64,000 bases of DNA. Origin: Xanthocytophaga flava (GTDB lineage: Bacteria; Bacteroidota; Bacteroidia; Cytophagales; 172606-1). Numbering within the stretch: position 1 is the first letter of the stretch; each line of letters starts with the position of its first letter. A program made the translations under genes and the position numbers. The DNA lies in assembly GCA_030068525.1 (NCBI GenBank), contig JASJOS010000004.1:434001-498000 (forward strand), read 5' to 3'. Below the pieces are notes generated by a model, which searched no databases, was not told the origin of the DNA, and saw nothing but the letters and a program-made list of their open reading frames with translations. Shown here piece after piece: positions 17,642 to 26,449 of this stretch.

Positions 17642-19045
17642 TTATTTATCTATTTCCTTTTTCACAGGTTCTTTCCGAAATAAGGTTATAATAAAAGTAG
17701 TTCCTTCATTTACCACTGAAAACACCTGAATCCGTCCCTGATGTATTTCTATTATCTTGGCAGTAAGAGGAAGTCCTAATCCGTGTCCAGAAATATTATT
17801 GGCATTTTTAGATCGAAAGAAAGGCTCAAAAATATAAGGTATCTCTGCCTCCGGAATTCCAATCCCTTTATCTGTAAATTGCAGCATGATTCTATCCTCC
17901 TGAAAGAATATTTTAATAGATACTGTATGATCAGGAGAAAACTTGCAGGCATTTTCCATAATGTTAATGAAGGCATTTTTCAATAGCCTTTCATTAACCA
18001 CTAATTCAAAATACTCTTCTTCCTCTGGTGGTTCTGCAAAATCCAGTATTACATCATAGTCAGGCTTTTTTCGTAACAGCTCTGCTTCTGCCTGTAATAC
18101 TATCTCGTCAATCCGTTTCTTTTCGAATGGTAAGGTAGTCAGATCTGAACTTGCATGTGCCAGATCCAGTAACTCATTCGTAAGATCTGTCATTCCGGTT
18201 ACATCTTCATAAAGAGATTTCAGCAATTTCATATACTCCTGATTTTCTCTTTCATACAATAAAGTTACCTCTATCTGACCACGCATAGCTGTTAGGGGTG
18301 TACGCAATTCATGAGAGGCATTGGCAACAAAACTTTTCTGAATGTAAAATGACTCCTGTAACCGATCCAGCATTCGGTTAAATGTCTGTGCTAACTGTGC
18401 AATTTCGTCTTTATCATTTTCGGTTTGCACCCGTCGTTTATCCAACGTTGTAGAGTCAATCTGTTCAACCTGGAATATAACATCCGCAATAGGCTCTAGT
18501 GCATTTCCGGCAAAAACCCAACCGGCAAATACAATTACTAATACTCCCACAAACCAGCCAACAGACAGAATAGTAATCAGGAAGTTTTGCTTGCTTAATC
18601 CATATTGATCTATAGCAGAGACAACAACAATAAGATTTTTTTCTTTTTCCGGATAATATTTATATAAGGATTCCACCTCCCCTTTTCTCCGTTTAATTTC
18701 CTTATCCCTGGCATTGTAGATCTGACTTAAAATATGAGGATCGATAGGTTCCGGATACGGATGATTATAATAGATCAGATTGTTTTTATCATCAAAGACC
18801 GTTACCTTTTCTTCAAACAAGACAACCTTATCCTGTTCATCTATTAACTTGAGTGTCTGAGGAGTAATTTTCTGATTGGACTCATATAACAACCTGGCTG
18901 TAGTAATAGCCTTCTCTCTCAGACGCTCATAGAACTCACGTTCTCTGTAATCAGCAGAAAAATAGTAAATACCAACAGAGAATACCAGCAATAAAGAAGC
19001 TACAATAACAGCAAAAAGGTAGGCTATTCGGGTTCGGATCTTCAT
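17642..19045 (-). CDS. Sensor histidine kinase with HAMP domain
   Basis: A 467-residue kinase. Membrane segments lie near residues 8-28 and 158-180, with a roughly 130-residue periplasmic sensor between them. A HAMP region follows (NALEPIADVIFQVEQI), then HisKA with FVANASHELRTPL (His near residue 245) and HATPase with MENACKFS, DKGIGIP and GHGLGLPL. Its response regulator lies 49 bases upstream on the same strand, so RR and kinase form one unit, RR first. The signal is unknown. Confidence 0.93.
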   Translation of the reverse strand: MKIRTRIAYLFAVIVASLLLVFSVGIYYFSADYREREFYERLREKAITTARLLYESNQKITPQTLKLIDEQDKVVLFEEKVTVFDDKNNLIYYNHPYPEPIDPHILSQIYNARDKEIKRRKGEVESLYKYYPEKEKNLIVVVSAIDQYGLSKQNFLITILSVGWFVGVLVIVFAGWVFAGNALEPIADVIFQVEQIDSTTLDKRRVQTENDKDEIAQLAQTFNRMLDRLQESFYIQKSFVANASHELRTPLTAMRGQIEVTLLYERENQEYMKLLKSLYEDVTGMTDLTNELLDLAHASSDLTTLPFEKKRIDEIVLQAEAELLRKKPDYDVILDFAEPPEEEEYFELVVNERLLKNAFINIMENACKFSPDHTVSIKIFFQEDRIMLQFTDKGIGIPEAEIPYIFEPFFRSKNANNISGHGLGLPLTAKIIEIHQGRIQVFSVVNEGTTFIITLFRKEPVKKEIDK

Positions 19046-19094
19046 ACATCTTTAACAACTGGTGTTATACTACTCTCAAAACACAAAACCAGCC

Positions 19095-19772
19095 TTACTC
19101 TTCTCTAAGAATATATCCCATACCCACTACCGTGTGAATTAGTTTAGGCTCAAAATCTTTATCGATTTTTTTTCTCAGAAAATTTACATATACGTCAATC
19201 ACATTAGTACCCGTATCAAAGGTGATTTCCCATACCTTTTCAGCAATATCCACCCTGGAAACAACCTTACCTTTGTTTCGGATAAAGTATTCCAGCAAAC
19301 CAAACTCCTTTGCGGTCAGGTCGATCTTTTTCCCTCCCCGTTTCACACTTTTATCATCTGTATTGAGTTCAAGATCAGCAACTCTGAGAATATTACTAGA
19401 ACTCCCTGCATCTGTACTACGTTTGTATAATGCTTTAATACGAGCCAGCAATTCTCTAAACTCAAATGGTTTGACCATATAATCATCTACTCCAGCATCA
19501 AAGCCAGTGAGCTTATCATCAGTTGTCCCAAAGGCGGTAAGCATAAGAATAGGAGTCCTCAAATGATTATTTCGCAGATTCTTACATAACTCAAACCCAT
19601 TAATCTGTGGTAGGTTCACATCCATAATGATTACATCATAGGAAGTGCTTAAAGCCATTTTTTGCCCAATAAACCCATCGAAAGCTATTTCTACATCATA
19701 TGTTTGTTCTTCCAGTCCTTTTTGGATAAAAGAGGCCACTTTGGGTTCATCTTCAATTACAAGTATCTTCAT
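19095..19772 (-). CDS. Response regulator, OmpR/PhoB type
   Basis: A 225-residue regulator. The receiver opens MKILVIEDEPKVASFIQKGL with phospho-acceptor Asp51 in VIIMDVNLP and Lys in MVKPFEFREL. The winged-helix domain contains LTAKEFGLLEYFIRN and VDVYVNFLRKKID near residues 155-215. It precedes and is probably cotranscribed with the HAMP kinase. A strong terminator at 19804-19838 separates it from the SulP gene, so it has its own promoter. Confidence 0.94.
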   Translation of the reverse strand: MKILVIEDEPKVASFIQKGLEEQTYDVEIAFDGFIGQKMALSTSYDVIIMDVNLPQINGFELCKNLRNNHLRTPILMLTAFGTTDDKLTGFDAGVDDYMVKPFEFRELLARIKALYKRSTDAGSSSNILRVADLELNTDDKSVKRGGKKIDLTAKEFGLLEYFIRNKGKVVSRVDIAEKVWEITFDTGTNVIDVYVNFLRKKIDKDFEPKLIHTVVGMGYILREE

Positions 19773-19803
19773 AGAGAGGTGTTAGGCTAATTAGGCTCAA
19801 AAT

Positions 19804-19838
19804 AAAAAAAACTTTCTTCAAAGAAGAAAGTTTTTTTG
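19804..19838 (-). terminator. Rho-independent terminator of the SulP gene
   Basis: Stem ACTTTCTTC (19811-19819) with GAAGAAAGT (19823-19831), a three-base loop, and seven-base A and T runs on either side. It is downstream of the SulP gene on the minus strand. Confidence 0.8.
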
Positions 19839-19893
19839 GGTCTTGCTTCAAAAGGGTACTGTACATTTAAATTTTTTAGATGAAATATTTTAG

Positions 19894-21525
19894 TTAGCCC
19901 ATATGCATACGTGCTATATTTACTTTACGATGAGTAGAAGAATCTGTATGTCCTAATGATTGTAATTCTTCCAGGCCAATGATAGAAAATTGACCGCCTC
20001 CAGCCTGAAAATCTCTCCCTAAAGCCTCCAGATTAGCAATCACTGTATGATCAGCCAGAGTCACTCCGGATAAATCAACAATTACATCATTTGTGGTTGG
20101 AATCTGATCGATTTTCTTTTTAATACTCAGATAATTGCTAAATGTGGCAGAGCCTGACAATCTAATCTCATGACGGGTACCGTGATTGGAGTGAACAATT
20201 TGAGCTTTGAAAATATTTTTAGGCTGTGTTTTTCCTAAAAAAAGGTTTAGGAAAAGTTTGATTGCAATACCTGCCAATACACCTATGAGCAAGCCTTCTA
20301 CCATCGTAACTATAATTGTTGCCAGAAAAACAACCAATTGCTGCCAGCCAATTTCATACATATGGCGAAACTCTTTGGGAGAGGCCAGGCGATAGCCTAT
20401 AAAGATCAACATTGCAGCCAATGCCGCATTAGGGATCATTTCAATAACCGGAGTAGCTAACAAGACAAACACAAGCAATGACAAACCATGAAAAAAATTG
20501 GCCCAACGAGTTTTGGCTCCATTATTTACGTTGGCAGCACTACGGGTCACCTCCGATATTATCGGCAATCCTCCCAGCAAACCAGATACAACATTTCCGA
20601 TCCCAATTGCCAGAATATCTTTGTCAATATCAGACTTTCTATGATATGGATCCAATCCATCTATTGCCTTGACAGTCAAAACAGACTCTATTGTAGAAAC
20701 AAAACAAAACAGGATTACATATTTTATAAACACTCCCGTCATCTGAATCCCTGAAAAATCCACATTCAGGCTCAAACTATCTATCAGACTTCCAACTTTT
20801 ACAAGAGAAAACCCGGGTTGAGTATTCTTAAAATCCATACTGATTGCCATTGGAATGCTTATCAGCAACACAATAAGAGGAGCGGGTATTCTTTTAATTA
20901 TTTTGTTCTGGATCAATGGCATTCCAAACATGATCAGTAAACTTATAATCCCAATCATCGCAATAGAAGTATTCATTTCCAGTAAACTGGTAGGTATGCG
21001 TTCTAATAAAGCAATCGAGCTTAATCCTTCCAAGTCTTTCGGATCAGCGCCTAGTAAGGTGTGAATCTGTTTGGCAAAAATCGTGATTCCTACAGCAGCC
21101 AGCATACCATGAATAGCTGATACAGGAATAAAATCAGAATACTTACCAAGTTTAAGAAAACCTAAGACAACCTGTATTACTCCTGCCACAACAATTGCAC
21201 CCAAAGCTAAACGCCACCCATGTTCACCCCCTCCAAACTCAGTTACGGCACCAGTACAAATTACAATCAACCCAGCAGCAGGCCCCTTGATTGTAAGAGG
21301 AGAGCCAGCAAATATACTTACCACAACACCTCCTATTATGGCTGTAATCACACCATATATTGGAGGAAAATCACTTGCCTTTGCAATACCAAGACTTAGA
21401 GGCAATGCCAGTAGGAACACCAGAAACCCTGATAAAACATCAGAGTTGATGTTCTCTTGCAATCCACCCAAACCATCTTTGGGCATCACAACAGGCTCTG
21501 ATCTTTTCATTGTTTGCTGGCGCAT
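19894..21525 (-). CDS. SulP family inorganic anion transporter with STAS domain
   Basis: A 543-residue polytopic carrier. The N-terminus has GFLVFLLALPLSLGIAKASD and AGSPLTIKGPAAGLIV, the SulP core signatures. About 11 hydrophobic segments run to residue 430. Residues about 445-540 form a C-terminal STAS domain (VIVDLSGVTLADHTVIANLE). Substrate may be sulfate or bicarbonate. The putative porin gene lies upstream on the same strand but is separated by a clear terminator, so coregulation is only possible. Confidence 0.92.
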   Translation of the reverse strand: MRQQTMKRSEPVVMPKDGLGGLQENINSDVLSGFLVFLLALPLSLGIAKASDFPPIYGVITAIIGGVVVSIFAGSPLTIKGPAAGLIVICTGAVTEFGGGEHGWRLALGAIVVAGVIQVVLGFLKLGKYSDFIPVSAIHGMLAAVGITIFAKQIHTLLGADPKDLEGLSSIALLERIPTSLLEMNTSIAMIGIISLLIMFGMPLIQNKIIKRIPAPLIVLLISIPMAISMDFKNTQPGFSLVKVGSLIDSLSLNVDFSGIQMTGVFIKYVILFCFVSTIESVLTVKAIDGLDPYHRKSDIDKDILAIGIGNVVSGLLGGLPIISEVTRSAANVNNGAKTRWANFFHGLSLLVFVLLATPVIEMIPNAALAAMLIFIGYRLASPKEFRHMYEIGWQQLVVFLATIIVTMVEGLLIGVLAGIAIKLFLNLFLGKTQPKNIFKAQIVHSNHGTRHEIRLSGSATFSNYLSIKKKIDQIPTTNDVIVDLSGVTLADHTVIANLEALGRDFQAGGGQFSIIGLEELQSLGHTDSSTHRKVNIARMHMG

Positions 21526-21630
21526 TTCAACCTAATATTATTTATAAGGGTTCTTCTGCTATCTACATTACAAATGTGCTTTTGTACTATTAAACTCGAA
21601 TTAAATACAGATTAAAAATCAATTAAAAAT

Positions 21631-21665
21631 AAATAGCTCCAGCTTGTTACAAGCTAGAGCTATTT
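21631..21665 (-). terminator. Terminator of the porin gene
   Basis: A long hairpin: AAATAGCTC (21631-21639) with GAGCTATTT (21657-21665), one mismatch, then AGCTTG with CAAGCT, a three-base loop. On the minus strand a T-rich stretch follows. It lies 18 bases after the porin stop. Confidence 0.75.
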
Positions 21666-21682
21666 ATTTCCTCATTTTTATA

Positions 21683-23089
21683 TTAGATAAAAATCTGATA
21701 CTGAAGCAATACGGTCCCTTTACGATCACTAGTCTGTACATTTCCATTTGAATCAGTCTGATAAGTTGGGCGATTCTGATAGTCAAGAGAAATTTTGGAA
21801 TTATGTCCTTTAATCAACCAGTTCAATCCAACATCAATTACATCCATTGACTTACCATTCAATCTATCATAACTGGCATGCATCCAAGTCGCATAAGGCA
21901 TCAGTTGACCATGTTTCTCTCCAAGAAAACTGGTTGGCAAAAGATACCCCAATTGGCTGTAAAATACTTGGCCAGTTCCAAACATAGGGAATGCATTACC
22001 ATACGTTCCACCTGCTCCCGAAACAGCATTCGTGGCATTGCTGCTAGTAGCAGGATTCATACTCCCATTGAAACGTAAATAATTAGGGCCATAATTGGTA
22101 TTAAAGAAACCTGCATAAGCAGATAAAGCAGTACCTTTTGCTTTATTTAAAGGCATATCCAAAAATGACTCTACGCTCCACAAAAGCATTCTAGTATACG
22201 TTGTATCTCCATTACTTTCTGCATACCACATAGCATCAGGCTGTGTAATAATACCTGCAGCTATATTAAATATCTTCTTCTTACCTAAGTAAGTCCCTGT
22301 CATATACCCTGGGGTGGTATGTGACTCATGTTCAAAGAACTGGTACATCAGGTAGGACTGAAACTGATGAGAGTGTCCTTTCTGCGCAAATGTCGCATTA
22401 GCAGTAGGCTTGGCGGCTACAGATCCATTACTCAAAACAGGAAACGGATCACTAACAGTTACACGATAATCAAATTTCCCAATCTGACCACGAGCATATA
22501 TACTCAGTTTACGGGAAAACTGATCTGTCTGATCTACAGTAGCCTGTGCAAAGACTGGTACATCCAAAGTCATGATACTGCTTACGCTAGGCTGGGAAAA
22601 GCGGGAAAGGCCATTCACAATTGTCAGTCCTCCTCCTACCTTCAACTGATTTCCTTTGGTAACTTTATACTCCCCAACTGCATCATGAAAGAAAGGCGCA
22701 TTCTTACGATTAAGTCCACCTGAGGAATTATAATTATACTGTGAATTAAAGTTGTTTTGTCCAAACTGGAAATAGACAAACACATTATCTGTTATTTGTC
22801 CAAACATTTGAATACGGGTACGGCGCAAACCAATATCAAAAATATTTGACTTAGCCATACCATCTACCATTGTTCCAGGGTTACTCTGATTCCATCTCAC
22901 CCAGGTTTGATTTAAGAAAGTGACCTGAAAAAAATGAGAGCCACTTTCATTCAGATTAAACTTTAAGGCGTCTTTGTCTTTGGACGCAATAGAAGGACTA
23001 GCTGAATACGAAACGCGTGTAGTATCCTGAGCATTAACATATTGTAACATAGTCAACACCCAAGCTACAAATAAAAAAGCTTTTTTCAT
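21683..23089 (-). CDS. Outer-membrane porin
   Basis: A 468-residue exported protein (signal MKKAFLFVAWVLTMLQYVNA). It consists of repeated amphipathic strands, e.g. SHFFQVTFLNQTWVRWNQ and ITDNVFVYFQFGQNNFN, and ends LLQYQIFI with a terminal hydrophobic residue, typical of a large beta-barrel porin of the kind annotated simply as porin in Bacteroidota. Substrate unknown. It sits directly upstream of the SulP gene, which suggests the two may serve anion uptake through outer and inner membranes. That is inference. Confidence 0.82.
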   Translation of the reverse strand: MKKAFLFVAWVLTMLQYVNAQDTTRVSYSASPSIASKDKDALKFNLNESGSHFFQVTFLNQTWVRWNQSNPGTMVDGMAKSNIFDIGLRRTRIQMFGQITDNVFVYFQFGQNNFNSQYNYNSSGGLNRKNAPFFHDAVGEYKVTKGNQLKVGGGLTIVNGLSRFSQPSVSSIMTLDVPVFAQATVDQTDQFSRKLSIYARGQIGKFDYRVTVSDPFPVLSNGSVAAKPTANATFAQKGHSHQFQSYLMYQFFEHESHTTPGYMTGTYLGKKKIFNIAAGIITQPDAMWYAESNGDTTYTRMLLWSVESFLDMPLNKAKGTALSAYAGFFNTNYGPNYLRFNGSMNPATSSNATNAVSGAGGTYGNAFPMFGTGQVFYSQLGYLLPTSFLGEKHGQLMPYATWMHASYDRLNGKSMDVIDVGLNWLIKGHNSKISLDYQNRPTYQTDSNGNVQTSDRKGTVLLQYQIFI

Positions 23090-23228
23090 CTGATAACTGG
23101 TTAATATCTACTAATCTGTTCACGACAGATTACAATTGGTTTTAGGAATCTGGTAAAGTTTAGGAAACCCCAGACAATGTAATTATTCAATTACCTATTT
23201 TCAGGTAAAGGTATAAGTACCCCGGGAA

Positions 23229-24173
23229 TTAAATCCAGCGTTTTCGGCGGAAAAAGTACAGGATAAAGGCAGAGGATAAAATCATTAAGAGCAAAGCAAA
23301 ATAAAAGCCCCACTCCTTTCCAGATGTAGGTAAAATCTGATAGTTCATTCCAAAAATACCCGCAATCAATGTTGGAGGCAGAAAGACTATCGTAAAGACA
23401 GTAAATATCTTGATGATCTGGTTTTGCTCCAGATTAATAAGTCCTGTGATAGTATCTTGCAGATATTCTAGTCGTTCAAAATTAAAAGTAGCATACTCCA
23501 GCAGAGAAGATATATCCTTTAAAATGATGCGTAATCGTTCTTTATGATAGTCTGAAAATAACGCACTACGCAATACAGCAGACATTACCCGTTGTTTGTC
23601 AATGGTACTCTCTCTAACCATCATGGCATATTCCAGCAATTCACTGATCTTCAAAACGTAACTTTCATTAGGCTTTTTTTCCAGATTCAGTTTTTTACTC
23701 ATCACTGTAATCTCCCTGGAAATACCTTCCAGCAAATCCGCATCTGATTCAATCCGGGTTTCAAGCAAAGTCAGGAACACATCATCTCCTGTAGAAAACA
23801 TTTCTGCATTTACCTTCATTTTCCGAACTGTATCGGCAAAAGTTTTGGAGTCCCCAGTACGATACGTAAACAGAATATTGTTTCGCAGCATAAAGGAAAC
23901 AGGATACAAGTGATAGCCGTTATGATCAGGCTGTAGAAAGTTAGAGTTGGCATTGATGGTGCTATTTTGTTCAAAATAACGAGCACTACTCTCAATTTCA
24001 ACAATCTCCTGAGGTGTCTGAAAGCTAACATTATACTTTGTTTCAATCCATTCTTCATCTTCACGAGTTGCCCCCTGCAGATCAATCCAAAGAATATTTT
24101 CCAGGCGACTCAATTCCCGCAGATCCATCTCTTTTTGAATATACCTTCCCTGTTTATAAAAAATACGCACCAT
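23229..24173 (-). CDS. CorA family divalent cation transporter
   Basis: A 314-residue protein with the CorA layout: a large soluble N-terminal domain, a long helix, then two C-terminal membrane segments. The family motif GMN is at residues 275-277 after PPTLIAGIF, and the protein ends in a basic tail FFRRKRWI. It should form a pentameric Mg2+ (or Co2+/Ni2+) channel. It begins with ATG at 24173 and is separated from thiL by a terminator hairpin. Confidence 0.93.
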   Translation of the reverse strand: MVRIFYKQGRYIQKEMDLRELSRLENILWIDLQGATREDEEWIETKYNVSFQTPQEIVEIESSARYFEQNSTINANSNFLQPDHNGYHLYPVSFMLRNNILFTYRTGDSKTFADTVRKMKVNAEMFSTGDDVFLTLLETRIESDADLLEGISREITVMSKKLNLEKKPNESYVLKISELLEYAMMVRESTIDKQRVMSAVLRSALFSDYHKERLRIILKDISSLLEYATFNFERLEYLQDTITGLINLEQNQIIKIFTVFTIVFLPPTLIAGIFGMNYQILPTSGKEWGFYFALLLMILSSAFILYFFRRKRWI

Positions 24174-24284
24174 AACAATTTCAGTTTAAGGCCATAAATT
24201 ACAATGCCTTCCGAAAAATCCGACTATTCAAAAGAAAAAACACCTTATCACAGATCTTTCTTTGAAGCAACACATATACAAAGG

Positions 24285-24314
24285 AGCCCTTTCTTTTCTA
24301 ATCAAGAAAGGGCT
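24285..24314 (-). terminator. Terminator between thiL and corA-like gene
   Basis: An 11-bp perfect stem (AGCCCTTTCTT at 24285-24295 with AAGAAAGGGCT at 24304-24314). It lies downstream of thiL on the minus strand. The T tail is poor. Confidence 0.6.
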
Positions 24315-24388
24315 ATAATACTTTTAAGATAAATTTTATGTAAGCAATACTTTCGGTCTGGTCATACACTAGTATCAAATACGCTCTA

Positions 24389-25420
24389 TTAGAAATGAGT
24401 CCATCCCTGAGCCTGAAGGGCAATTCGATTACCAGATTTTGTCACCAGTTCGTTGCCTTTCGCTGCTTCCTGTATGTATCCAATAAGAGAAATGTCTGCA
24501 TGGTTCTTTATTTTTTCGTAGTCAGACTGCTGTATGGTAAACAATAATTCATAATCTTCACCACCGTTCAACGCACAAACAATTGGATCAAGCTTTAGCT
24601 CTATTGCAGTATCGTAAGCAGTAGCATCAATAGGGATTTTATCCTCAAACAAGGCAACTCCAACATTGGACTGTTTACAAATATGCAGAATATCTGAAGC
24701 CACACCATCGGAAACATCAATCATAGCTGTGGGGACAATACCCATTTCACGCAGTTCATAAATAATATCCATGCGGGCAGAAGGACGTAACTGGCGTTGC
24801 AAAATGTATTCCCGACCTGTTAACTCTGGCTGCATGGAAGGGTCTTGCATATATACCTGTTTCTCTCGCTCCAGAACTTGCAATCCAAGATAGGCAGCCC
24901 CCAGATCACCTGTTACACAAACAATATCCGTAGGTTTGGCAGTATTGCGATACACGACCTTATCATGTTCTGTCACACCTACAACAGATATTGAAATAAC
25001 CAATCCGGAACGGGAAGATGTGGTGTCACCCCCAATCAGATCTACTTTAAAGGTGTCACAGGCAGCTTTTACACCTTCATAAAAGGCATCTATAGCTTCT
25101 AAAGAAAACCTATTGCTTACAGCCAAACCTATAACAATCTGTTTGGGAATACCATACATTGCTGCAATATCCGAGACATTTACAGCAACAGCTTTGAAAC
25201 CCAAATGAGGTAATGGCGTATAACTAAGATCAAAATGTACACCCTCTACTAACATATCTGTAGAAAGAAGTGTGTAATAAGTTGCATCCTGTGCAATTAC
25301 AGCAGCATCGTCGCCTATGCCTTTAATAGATTCAGGATTTTGCAATGAGAAACGAGAGTTAATGTGATTTATTAGACCAAACTCGCCTAAGGAAGCGAGT
25401 TCTGTACGTGTTGTATCCAT
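24389..25420 (-). CDS. thiL: Thiamine-monophosphate kinase
   Basis: A 343-residue PurM/ThiL-fold kinase that phosphorylates thiamine monophosphate to thiamine diphosphate. Family motifs are FGLINHI near the N-terminus, GIGDDAAVI (metal/ATP site), AVNVSDIAAMYG, LIGGDTT and LNGGEDYELLF. I take the ATG at 25420 (MDTTRTELASLGEFG), the usual ThiL start; a TTG 13 codons upstream adds a hydrophobic stretch foreign to the family. A TATTTTTG promoter element lies about 52 bases upstream. Monocistronic. Confidence 0.95.
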   Translation of the reverse strand: MDTTRTELASLGEFGLINHINSRFSLQNPESIKGIGDDAAVIAQDATYYTLLSTDMLVEGVHFDLSYTPLPHLGFKAVAVNVSDIAAMYGIPKQIVIGLAVSNRFSLEAIDAFYEGVKAACDTFKVDLIGGDTTSSRSGLVISISVVGVTEHDKVVYRNTAKPTDIVCVTGDLGAAYLGLQVLEREKQVYMQDPSMQPELTGREYILQRQLRPSARMDIIYELREMGIVPTAMIDVSDGVASDILHICKQSNVGVALFEDKIPIDATAYDTAIELKLDPIVCALNGGEDYELLFTIQQSDYEKIKNHADISLIGYIQEAAKGNELVTKSGNRIALQAQGWTHF

Positions 25421-25471
25421 AAAAAATAAAATCAGTAATAGATAAATCTTTACAAACAATTAACAAAGCAA

Positions 25472-25479
25472 CAAAAATA
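25472..25479 (-). promoter_or_regulatory. Putative thiL promoter (-7 TATTTTTG)
   Basis: On the minus strand an exact TAnnTTTG element lies about 52 bases before the thiL ATG, with a TTTG 16 bases further upstream as a possible -33 element. The spacing is slightly short. Confidence 0.5.
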
Positions 25480-25555
25480 ATGCTCATTTAAGAATCAAAA
25501 AACAGGGATTTCTTCAGATTAGTAATAGAATTACCTGAGAATCGTTTTTTTGTCA

Positions 25556-25563
25556 TACATTTG
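25556..25563 (+). promoter_or_regulatory. Putative promoter of the polysaccharide genes (-7 TACATTTG)
   Basis: An exact TAnnTTTG match 46 bases before the Wza-like ATG. No convincing -33 element at normal spacing. Confidence 0.45.
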
Positions 25564-25609
25564 TCTATCACATTCTATTGATTGAGCGTTTGAAGCATAT
25601 AGCTTATTT

Positions 25610-26425
25610 ATGAAATATTACATCTGGTTTGTATTTACAGTTCTACTTATATCATCTTTTGGTTGCATTCCATATAAAAGAGTTGTCTACTTTCAGAAAA
25701 CAGCAGCAGATGCACCGGACTCTACCTATATTAACCAGGATTATGAATTCACAATAGCACCATTTGATATCCTAGCCATAAAAATGACTGGCTTCACAAA
25801 TGAAGAAGGCCAAAATGTATTAGGTCCATTTAATACACCTGTGAGTGCAACAGGAGCAGCTACAAGCGGAGCAGGGGGGTATGCAACTGGAATTTTGGTT
25901 GACAAGAATGGTGCTGTAGAACTACACTATATTGGTAAGGTAAAAGTTTCAGGCTTAACACTTGAGCAGGCATCAGACACTATAAAATCAGCATTATCAA
26001 AATATATTAATGTCTCAGATGGAGGTATCACTGTAAATCTAAAGATACTCAGTTATTCAGTAACGGTATTGGGAGAGGTTGGCTCTCAAGGAATTCTGAA
26101 AGCGGACAATGAATACATGACTCTTACAGAAGCTATAGCAAAATCTGGAGGTGTTACACAATTTGGCAATATGAAAACTGTTAGGATTATACGATCAGAT
26201 AGACTAACAAAAAAAACAACAACTTATCGAGTTGATCTGACAACACAAACTCCCGTTTCGCCAATTCTTTCGAGATTGCAACCCAATGATATTATTATAG
26301 TAGATCCTCTTCGCAGAAAACAATTCAGTACCGCAGGCCAGATAATTACATTATTATCTACAGTTATTACAGTTCCATTATTGATTATAAGTACCGTCAA
26401 TACTATCAATAGTCTCACAAAATAA
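25610..26425 (+). CDS. Polysaccharide export lipoprotein (Wza/BexD-like)
   Basis: A 271-residue protein with a lipoprotein signal (LISSFGC). It carries a poly_export domain (YEFTIAPFDILAIKM to ILVDKNGAVELHYIGKVKVSGLTLEQA) and a SLBB segment (ILSYSVTVLGEVGSQGILKADNE, then TEAIAKSGGVT). A C-terminal membrane helix (about residues 243-263) is the Wza-type transmembrane segment. It should form the outer-membrane exit of a capsule or exopolysaccharide. The Wzc-like kinase starts 24 bases downstream. Confidence 0.92.
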   Translation: MKYYIWFVFTVLLISSFGCIPYKRVVYFQKTAADAPDSTYINQDYEFTIAPFDILAIKMTGFTNEEGQNVLGPFNTPVSATGAATSGAGGYATGILVDKNGAVELHYIGKVKVSGLTLEQASDTIKSALSKYINVSDGGITVNLKILSYSVTVLGEVGSQGILKADNEYMTLTEAIAKSGGVTQFGNMKTVRIIRSDRLTKKTTTYRVDLTTQTPVSPILSRLQPNDIIIVDPLRRKQFSTAGQIITLLSTVITVPLLIISTVNTINSLTK

Positions 26426-26449
26426 TCAGATTGACCATTTACTATTACT

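Noticed and set aside
22328..22723. 131-codon plus-strand frame inside the porin gene
   Set aside because: Antisense shadow of a clearly coding, signal-peptide-bearing porin.
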